Part shown: positions 9,032-17,500 of the stretch, one piece after another | How the letters are laid out: every line of letters begins with the position of its first letter | Numbering within the stretch: the stretch's first letter is position 1 | Origin: DASRJW01 sp035649435 | GTDB lineage: Bacteria; Krumholzibacteriota; Krumholzibacteriia; G020349025 | Direction of reading: 5' to 3' | DNA: 64,000 bases | NCBI GenBank assembly: GCA_035649435.1 | Contig: DASRJO010000105.1 | Span: 6,329-70,328, forward strand | Made by a program: the position numbers and the translations under genes | Notes under the pieces: generated by a model | Databases searched by the model: none | What the model saw: the letters and a program-made list of their open reading frames with translations, nothing else | What the model was told of the DNA's origin: nothing

Positions 9032-9600
9032 CGCAAAGGGAATCCAGGCCACTGTCGTGCGCGCGCGCCCAGGTGCTGCTCGAGCTTGCCCTGGATCATG
9101 AGATCGATCCAAGGCGCGAAGCGCAGTTCCACCGCCACATCGCCGTCTGTGCGGCGTGTCGCGAAGAGTTCGAGACCGCACGACGCGTCCAGGGAGGTCT
9201 GCGCCAACTCGCGACGGCCGCGTGTCCCGCGACGGTTGGCGCCGCGGTTCGCGCATTCGTCGAAGCGGAGGAGAGTCGTCGCGAAGGCTGGATGGAGGCC
9301 TTGCGTCGAAAGTGGGAGGTCGCCTGGCGCCCGTGTCTGGCCGTGGTCGGCGTGGCTGCGACCGCGACGATCATCGCGCTCCTGGCGCGCCCGCCCGCAC
9401 GACCTGCGGGCGATGCGGCGGCGGTGGCGCAAGCAGAAGAGGAAGTGCGGTGGGCCCTGACCTACGTCGCCCAGGTCACGCGTCGCGCCAGCGACGACGC
9501 GTTGGACCTCACGCTCGGAGCCGTCCTTGGCGACGTGATCGGACGACAAGTGGTCGCACCGGTCACGGAAGCCGTCGGCAAATCCCTGGAGGAGGAATGA
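9028..9600 (+). CDS. anti-sigma factor with zinc-finger (zf-HC2) domain
   Basis: A 190-residue membrane protein. The N-terminal anti-sigma domain has the zinc motif H-x3-C-x2-C (HRHIAVCAAC) at about residue 35, and one membrane helix (CLAVVGVAATATIIALLA) at about residues 108-125 leaves about 65 residues in the periplasm. It would hold the neighbouring ECF sigma factor at the inner membrane until a periplasmic signal releases it. The ATG overlaps the sigma stop and its own stop overlaps the next start, so the operon is tightly coupled. Confidence 0.9.
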   Translation: MTQRESRPLSCARAQVLLELALDHEIDPRREAQFHRHIAVCAACREEFETARRVQGGLRQLATAACPATVGAAVRAFVEAEESRREGWMEALRRKWEVAWRPCLAVVGVAATATIIALLARPPARPAGDAAAVAQAEEEVRWALTYVAQVTRRASDDALDLTLGAVLGDVIGRQVVAPVTEAVGKSLEEE

Positions 9601-10292
9601 GAGCCATGAACGAACGCGAACCCGTTGCGGGTCCATGTCGCCGCCCGACCGCGCGGGCCCGGCCCTGGTGCTGGGGACTGTACGGTCGGAGCATCCTGCT
9701 CGGGCTCCTGCTGTGTCCCAGTCTCGGTGCCACGGAAGAAAAGAAGCGGGCCGATTACAGCCAGGAAGCCGGATACGTGGACTTCGAATCGCTCGGTGTC
9801 TTCAACGAGGAAGACGCCATCGTCGAAATCTATCTGCACGATGCCCTTCTTGGTATGGTTTCGTCGATGTCGAAGACCGCCGATCCGGAACTTTCCGACA
9901 TGCTGTCGAAGCTGAAGCTCGTGCGCGTGCAGAAGTTCGAGATGAGTGACGCGAAAGGCACGGAAGTAGAGACCAAGGTTTCGGGTCTCGCATCCAAGCT
10001 GGAGAAGGGCGGATGGATGCGGGCCGTGCGCGTGCGCGAGGCCGACGAGAACGTCTATGTCTACTTCAAGATGGGCGAAAAGTTGCTTCAAGGCATCACG
10101 GTCATGGCGATCGAGGCCGATGGGAAAGCAACTTTCGTCAACATCGTGGGCGAGATCGATCCCGAACAGATCGGCCGGCTGGGCAAGAAGTTCGACATCG
10201 ACGAGCTGCACGATCTCAAGGATTGGGAGCACCGCGCCAAGGACAAGGTTGCCGAAGAACCGAAGAAGAAGGAAAAAGACCAGAACGACTAG
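9597..10292 (+). CDS. exported DUF4252-like protein of the ECF operon
   Basis: About 231 residues with an N-terminal export signal (SILLGLLLCPSLGA) and a body resembling DUF4252: 'LGVFNEEDAIVEIYLHDALLGMVSSM', then 'VKVR'-like strands and 'KLLQGITVMAIEADGKATFVNIVGEIDPEQIGRL'. The last 20 residues are a charged Lys/Glu tail. Two starts are possible: ATG 9597, which overlaps the anti-sigma stop and has GGAGG four bases upstream, or ATG 9606 with AGGAGG ten bases upstream. The function of the family is unknown; the operon context makes it a likely target or partner of the sigma/anti-sigma pair. Confidence 0.75.
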   Translation: MRAMNEREPVAGPCRRPTARARPWCWGLYGRSILLGLLLCPSLGATEEKKRADYSQEAGYVDFESLGVFNEEDAIVEIYLHDALLGMVSSMSKTADPELSDMLSKLKLVRVQKFEMSDAKGTEVETKVSGLASKLEKGGWMRAVRVREADENVYVYFKMGEKLLQGITVMAIEADGKATFVNIVGEIDPEQIGRLGKKFDIDELHDLKDWEHRAKDKVAEEPKKKEKDQND

Positions 10293-10309
10293 CGCCCGTG
10301 GAGGTCGCG

Positions 10310-10882
10310 ATGAAATCGCGTCTTTGCGCTTGCATCCTCGCGGCACTGTTGCCGGCGGTGGCGGGCTGTCTGTGGACGCCCGAGCTGTCGGAGATCCAGC
10401 GCGAGATCGAGCGCCAACTCCCGGGGGCGCGCTTCGAAAAGGACGTGAAGATCAACTTGGGGCCGCTGTCGCTCGGCCTGGCGCGCTTCGCCACCGGCTT
10501 CATCCCCGCGGACGTGGCCCCGGAAGCGCACGAAGCGCACGACTATCTGCAAGAGGTGCGCCGCGTGCAAGTCGCGCTCTACCGCACGCTCGAGCTGCCG
10601 CCCCTGCACAAAGTGCGTCTGCCGCAGCATCTCGAAGACCGCATCCGCGACGAGGGCTGGCATCTGGCGGTGAAGAAGCAGCAGCCGACGGAGCTCGTCT
10701 GGGTGCTGACGCAGGAAGAGAAAGGGCTCGTGCGCGACATCTACGTGATCTTGCTCAACACCGACAATCTGGCGCTCGTGCGCGTCCAAGGCCGGATGGA
10801 TCAGCTGCTGGCCAAGGCGATGGAGAATCGCGCCGGCGAGCTGCCGCAAATGCTCGGTCTCGATCTCAGCCTCCAACAGTAG
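10310..10882 (+). CDS. lipoprotein of the ECF operon, DUF4252-like
   Basis: A 190-residue lipoprotein: the signal ACILAALLPAVAGC ends in a lipobox with Cys19. The body is rich in charged helices and strands and shares with the preceding gene a pattern 'Y...LE...' followed by 'LVRVQGRMDQLLAKAM', so the two may be distant paralogues, but I cannot name the family with certainty. ATG 10310 has GGAG seven bases upstream; the gene begins 17 bases after its neighbour. It probably sits in the inner leaflet of the outer membrane or the outer face of the inner membrane. Confidence 0.75.
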   Translation: MKSRLCACILAALLPAVAGCLWTPELSEIQREIERQLPGARFEKDVKINLGPLSLGLARFATGFIPADVAPEAHEAHDYLQEVRRVQVALYRTLELPPLHKVRLPQHLEDRIRDEGWHLAVKKQQPTELVWVLTQEEKGLVRDIYVILLNTDNLALVRVQGRMDQLLAKAMENRAGELPQMLGLDLSLQQ

Positions 10883-10970
10883 TCGCACGCATCTCGTCTC
10901 GGGGTGCTATAGTGCGTGCCGCGCGCCGTTCTCGGTCGCCGATCGGTGTGGACTCGACACGGAGGTGTGC

Positions 10971-11513
10971 GTGGCGGAGCACGAAACAGCGACGCTCGCC
11001 GGTGGCTGCTTCTGGTGTCTCGAAGCCGTCTTCGAACAGCTGCAAGGCGTGTCGCGCGTCGAATCCGGTTATGCCGGTGGCAGCGTGCCGAACCCCACCT
11101 ACGAGCAGGTTTGCAGCGGCAGGACCGGGCATGCCGAAGCCGTGCAGGTGACCTTCGATCCACAGGTCATTGCATTCGAAGATCTGCTGCGCGTGTTCTT
11201 CACCATTCACGACCCGACGACCTTGAACGCCCAAGGCGCCGATGTCGGCACGCAGTATCGTTCGGCGGTGTTCACCCACACGCCCGAGCAGCTCGCCAGC
11301 GCCACGGCCGTCAAGTCCGAGCTGGACTCGGCAAACATCTACGACGCTCCGATCGTCACCGAGATCAGCCCGTTGCGCACTTTCTATCGCGGCGAGGACT
11401 ACCATCAAGAGTTCTTCCGCCGCAATCCGAGCCAGCCCTACTGCGCTGCCGTCGTGGCACCCAAGGTGGCGAAGTTTCGCCGCCAGTGGCTCGCCAAGCT
11501 GAAGACGAAATAG
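10971..11513 (+). CDS. msrA: peptide-methionine (S)-S-oxide reductase MsrA
   Basis: A 180-residue MsrA. The catalytic signature GCFWC is at residues 12-16 with nucleophile Cys13; SGYAGG, the 'YRSAVF' strand and 'YHQEFF' are all present. It repairs S-sulfoxides of methionine at thioredoxin's expense and has no export signal, so it is cytosolic. The GTG at 10971 is chosen because GGAGG lies five bases upstream; another GTG at 10965 overlaps that site. It is a stand-alone gene converging on the giant exoprotein gene. Confidence 0.96.
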   Translation: MAEHETATLAGGCFWCLEAVFEQLQGVSRVESGYAGGSVPNPTYEQVCSGRTGHAEAVQVTFDPQVIAFEDLLRVFFTIHDPTTLNAQGADVGTQYRSAVFTHTPEQLASATAVKSELDSANIYDAPIVTEISPLRTFYRGEDYHQEFFRRNPSQPYCAAVVAPKVAKFRRQWLAKLKTK

Positions 11514-11534
11514 CGCCCGAGGAGTCACGGGCGC
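11513..11534. terminator. hairpin between convergent msrA and giant exoprotein genes
   Basis: A perfect 7-bp stem GCGCCCG/CGGGCGC (11513-11519 with 11528-11534) and an 8-base loop lie between two convergent genes. No clear T-run follows on either strand, so termination may be weak or factor-assisted. Confidence 0.4.
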
Positions 11535-11556
11535 ATTCTGCATACTGTCGCGACCG

Positions 11557-14500
11557 CTACTTGACGACGACGATCTTGCGCGTGAGCGTGTGCCCATCGG
11601 AGCGCAGGCGCAGGAAGTAGACACCGGAGTCGAGGCTGTGGCCGCGATCGGTGGTCGCGTTCCAGTCGATCTGCATCCGGCCGGGAGGTCGAGGTTCGTG
11701 CAGCAGCTGGCGCACGAGCCGCCCGCGCGCATCGAAGATGCTCAGCTCCACCGTGGCGCGGCGGTACAGCATGTATCGCAGCAGGGTGTGGTTGCGCAAC
11801 GGATTGGGGAACACCTCGAGACGTTCGGCGAAGCGCAGGGCGTCATCGATATGAGCCGAGCGGATCTCCACTGCCACCGCCGCCCAATCGACGAGGCTGG
11901 AGAAGTTGCCGCTCGTCTGGTGATCGCCGGCATCGACCGCACGATCCTGCACCTCGATGGACGCGGTCGCCTGCTGCGCGCCGCTCGCGGCGCGGGCACG
12001 CAGGAACGTGCCATCGGTGCGCACATGCTCGCGATCGCGCAGCGCGACGGCGCGATAGATGATGCCGCCTTCGGTGAGCGTGGGCAGGAGCCATTCGTAG
12101 CTGGCGCTCTCGTCCCCGCTTTGGCATCCGGCATCGAGCCCGGCGGTGTTCGTTGCGGTCACACTTCCGAGTGGGTCGACGGGGTCGGCGCCGGAATAGC
12201 GTGAGACGGCGAGAGCCGCCCGTGCGACCGGGGCGGCGAAAACAGCGGCGATCGTGCCCGGGCTCGGCACCCCGCGCGCTGTCCACAGCTCCAACCCGTT
12301 CTCGCCTTGCCCACCGCATTGCGCCTTCACACGCGTCCATTGCAAGCCCATGCCTTGCACATCCACGACCTGTCCTAAGGGTTGGCTCGAGATGGCGGCG
12401 AGATAGAGATCGCCGCTCACGGCGGCGAGGCCGCTCTCGGTTTGCACCTGGATGGCGAAGGTCGCGGTCCCTGTCGTGCTCTCGCGGTAGGTGACACCGC
12501 GGCCCTCGACATCGAGGCGGACGGTCGCGTCATGCATGGCGAAGCTGTCGCTCGTGCGATAAGTGAAGCCATCGAGACCGGTGAAGCCAGGGTCGGGTGT
12601 GTAGGTGAACGAGCCGTCATCGCGGAGATCCAGCTCTCCGTACTTCGGCACGTCGAGCACGACGGTGTGCAACGTGTCGCCATCGGCGTCGAAGTCGTTG
12701 GCCAGCAGACCGGGAGTACGCTGCTGCAGGCTGGTGCCGGCGGCGACGAGGAAGGTGTCCGCATGCGCGATCGGTGCATCGTTCACCCGCGTCACCTGGA
12801 GCGCGACCGCGCCATGGCGTATTGCTCCGGCCGGATCGGAGACGGCGTAGACGAACAGGTCGCTGCCCGAGTAGTCGGGCAGCGGGATGTAGACGAAGGA
12901 TCCGTCGGGACGTAGCGTGACGCCGCCGTGCGCGGCACCGCTCACCAGCGCTGCGGTCATCGCATCGCCTTCGACGTCGAGATCATTGCCGAGCAGGCCC
13001 GGGGCATCGACGTGTAGCGTGCCGTCCTCGGTGACGGTGTAATCGTCGGCGCCGGGGAGCGGCGCATCGTTCACCGCGGCGATGGCGAGGCTGACTTGGG
13101 TGGTGGCGAAGGCGCCGGCGGCGTCGCGCGTGGTGTAGGCGAAGACATCGCTGCCGTGGAAATCAGGCGATGGCGCGTAGGTGAACGAGCCATCACTGCG
13201 CAAGGCAAGCGTCCCATGTGCCACCGTGGTGTGCAGCTCGGTCAGCAACGGCTCGCCGTCCACATCGGTGTCGTTGACCAGCACGCCCGGAGCGCCCACG
13301 TCGAGCGGCATGTCCTCGTCGAGGCCGTAGGAATCCTGCGCTGCCACCGGCGGATCGTTGACCGGCAGGACGGCGAGGGTGACTTCCGCGCTGGCGCTGC
13401 GTCCAGTGCCATCCAGGGCGGCATATTCGAAGCTGTCGTTGCCATGCCAATCGGCGTCCGGGACATAGCGGAACGCACCATCCTCGCCGAGCGCCAACGT
13501 TCCGTGGCCGGGTGAGCGGACGATCCCGGCGCGCAACGCGTCGCCATCGGCGTCGGCGTCGTTCGCCAGAACGCCCGGTGCTTCGATCATCCACTCGCTG
13601 TCCTCGGCGCCGGTCCAGGTGTCCGCGATCGGGCGCGGCACGTCGGGGGTCGCTCCGACCTGGAGAAACACCGTGCCGGTGGCGATCCCGCCGGCGTTGT
13701 CGTCGGCGATGTAGGTGAAGCTGTCGGGTCCATTCGAATCGGGCGTGGGCGTGTAGACGAGGCCACCCTCTGCTCGCAGCTGCAATGTTCCGTGCAAGGG
13801 CGGTGTGCCCGGCCGCACGCTCAAGACATCGCCGTCCACGTCGGCATCGTTGGCGAGCAAGACCGGCGCCGGCAGTTCGAGGGCGCTGTCCTCGTCGGTG
13901 GCGAACGCATCGTCGCGTGCCGTCGGTGCGTCGTTCACCGGGGCGACGGCGAGCGTCACGGTGCCGATGGCGTTGCCGCCATGGCCATCGTCGGCGATGT
14001 AGGTGAAACGGTCGCTGCCGTGATAGTCGGCCGAGGGTGCGTAGGTGAATGCGCCGCTCGGTTCGAGTCGAAGGACGCCGTGCTCTGGTGACGCGTCGAG
14101 GCGCAAGCTCATGGCATCGCCATCCACATCGACATCGTTGGCGAGCAGGCCCGGAGCCTCGACGACGAGGAAGTCATCCTCGTCGACATCCAGCGCGTCG
14201 TTCACGGCGCTCGGAGCATCTTGAACGGGACTCACCGTGAGGGTGGCGGTCGTGATGACGCTGCCACCCTTGCCGTCGCGCACCTCGATGGTGAATGCGT
14301 CCGCACCGTGGAAATTCAGTTCCGGGACGAAGGTGAAACCGCCGTCGGCGCTCACGGTGACGGTGCCGTGCGCCGCTGGCGAGGCGAGGGACGCGACGAG
14401 CGCATCGCCATCGGCGTCCGTGGCACTGCCGAGAACCCCAGGGGCGGCGATCGTGAGCGTGACATCTTCCTCGGTGGTGAACAGGCTCGGGACGGCCGCC

Positions 14501-17500
14501 GGGGCATCGTTCATGGGTTGCACGGTGACGGCGACGTTGCCGACGCGTGTCCCGCCCTGGTCATCGTCGGCGCGGTAGCTCCAGGCATCCGTGCCATGGA
14601 AATCCTGCTCCGGCGTGAAGACGAAGGCGCCGGATGTATCCAGGCTCAACGTTCCATGTGCGGGCGGGCCCGCAAGCGTGACGCGGAGCACGTCTCCTTC
14701 CACGTCGCTGTCGTTTCCGAGCACACCAGGAGCCGCGACGACGAGAGCGATGTCCTCGTCGGTGGCGTAGCCATCGGCCGTGGCCACAGGAGAATCGTTG
14801 ATCGCGCGCACGGTGAGCGACACGGAACCCAGGCCCGTGGCGCCGCTCGGATCACGCGCCGAATAGGTGAAGTTGTCGCTGCCGGAATAGTCCGGATGCG
14901 GCGTGTAGGTGAAGGCACCACTCGGGCCGAAGACGAGGGTGCCGTGCGCAGGGGATGTGGCGATGCTCGCGCTCAGGGCATCGTTCTCGACATCGCTGTC
15001 GTTGCCGAGTACGCCGGGAGCGGCGATCACGAGCGCCACGTCTTCGTCGGCGGCATAGGCATCGAGAGCGGCGACGGGTGCGTCGTTGACCGGTTGCACG
15101 CTGAGCGCGACCGTCCCGAGCCCCGTGGCGCCGTTCGCATCACGGACAGTGTAGGTGAACGCATCCGGGCCGAAGTAGTGGGGAGATGGTGTGTAGGTGA
15201 AACCGCCGTTCGGATTGAAGGTCAGCGTGCCATGCGCAGGTGGGGTCGCAGTGCTCGCGCTGAGCGCATCGTTCTCGATATCGGTGTCGTTGACGAGCAC
15301 ACCCGGCCCGGTGATGACGAGCGCCCCATCCTCGTTGGTGACGTAGGCGTCGGCCGAGGCGAGGGGCGCATCGTTCACCGCGGCCACGGCGAGAGCGACC
15401 GATCCGGTGGTGGTGGCCCCGCTCGGGTCGCGCAAAGTATAGGTGAACGTGTCGCTCCCGAAATACTGCGGCGCGGGTGTATAGACGAAGGCACCGTCGG
15501 CTCCGAGCTGCAGCACGCCGTGTGCGGGAGCGGCGGCGACGCTCGCGCTCAGCGCATCGCCGTCGACGTCTGCATCATTGCCGAGCACGCCGGGCGCAGC
15601 GATCGAGAGTGGAGTGTCCTCGACGGCAGGGTACGCATCACTTTGCGCCGCGGGCGCGTCGTTGCGCGCGGCGACGAAAACCACGACGGTTTCCATGTCC
15701 CCAGCACCGCTCGCATCCCGCGCCTCGTAGGTGAAGCTGTCGCTGCCGTGAACGTCGCGGTTGGGGGTATAGGTGAAGCCGCCGGCGGCTGCGAGCACGA
15801 GGGTGCCGCGCTGGGGTGGTGTCACCACGGTCGCGCCGAGTGCGTCGCCGTCGATGTCGGTGTCGTTGCCGAGCACACCCGGGGCCGCGATAGTCAGCAC
15901 GTTGTCTTCGTTGGTGACGAAGCCGTCGCCCGCGGCGCTCGGCGGATCGTTGACCGCCGTGACCGTGAGGTTCATCGACGCAGCGTCGCTGGCTCCGCTC
16001 GGATCACGCAAGGTGTAGGTGAAACCATCGCTGCCGTGATAGTTCGCGCCCGGCGTGTAGGTGAAGCTGCCGTTGGCATTCAACACCAGCGTGCCATGCG
16101 CAGGTGGCGTGTCGACCACTGCCTCGAGGGCGTCGCCGTCGATATCGATATCGTTGCCGAGCACACCGGGAACGCTGCGGTCGAGACGCACATCCTCTGG
16201 TGTCGCATCGGCGTCGTTGACGGCGGTGGGAGGATCGTTCCTTGCAGCGACGGCGATCGTCACTGTCCCGGATGTCGTGCCACCCTTGGCGTCGCTCAAG
16301 CCATACGTGAATGAATCCCCGCCATTCCAGTCGGCATTGGGTGTGTAGACGAAGTCCCCCTCGAATCCGAGGACGACGGTGCCGTGATCGGGTGGGGAGA
16401 CGAGGCTCACGAGCAGAGCGTCGCCGTCGATGTCGAAGTCATTGGCGAGAACCCCCGGGGCGGCGACGCGGAGCTCCAGATCCTCGCTGGCGGACCAGCC
16501 GTCGCCGGTCGCCACCGGCCAGTCGTTGATCGCGCGGACGATGAGGGTCACCGTCGCGGTCGCCGTCACGGACGCTGCATCGGTCACACGGTAGGTGAAG
16601 CCGTCGGTGCCGGCGAAGTCGGGGGCTGGTGTGTAGTTGAAACCACCGCTGGCAGCGAAGACGAGCGTGCCGTGCTGCGGCGCATCGAGGACGGCGGCGG
16701 TCAAGACGTCGCCGTCCAGATCGGAGTCGTTGCCGAGAACGCCTGGCGCCGCGAGCACGAGGGGTTGGTCTTCGTCCAGCAGGAGGACATCGGACGCGGC
16801 GCCGGGCGCGTCGTTCACCGGGCTCACGCTCAAGGTCACCGCTTGGGCGCGGACGCCCCCCTGTCCGTCGCTCACGTTGTAGATGAAGACATCGCTGCCG
16901 TTGAAATCGGTGAACGGAACATAGGTAAAGCTGCCGTTCGCGACCAACATCAGGGTTCCATGCACGGGCGGCGTGCCGAGTGCCACCGTGAGGGAGTTAC
17001 CGTCGACATCGACATCGTTGCCGAGGACGCCGGGTGCGTCGATGACGAGCGTGGCGTCCTCAGCGACACCGTAGCTGTCGGCAGTGGGGACAGGTGCATC
17101 GTTGACCGCGCTCAAGGTGATGCCGACGGCAGCGGTGGCCGTTCCGCCTCGACCATCGCTCACACGGTAGGTGAAGCCGTCGATGCCGTTGGCATCGGCT
17201 TCCGGTGTATAGATGAAGCCGCCGTCGGGTTGCACGATCACGCTCCCCCGCGCGGGGGGAGCGTCGACCGTCGCCACCAGGACATCCCCGTCCACATCGC
17301 TGTCGTTGGCGAGGATTCCCGGTGCCGCGATGGTGAGCGGCGTGTCTTCGGCCGTGGCATGGCCTTCACCTGCGGCGTTCGGCAGGTCGTTGACCGGTGT
17401 CACGTTGAGCGTGACGCTGCCAGTGTCTGTGCCGCCGTGCACGTCCCGCAGCTCGTAGGTGAAGACATCGGATCCGTTCGTGTTCGGGTTCGGCGAATAG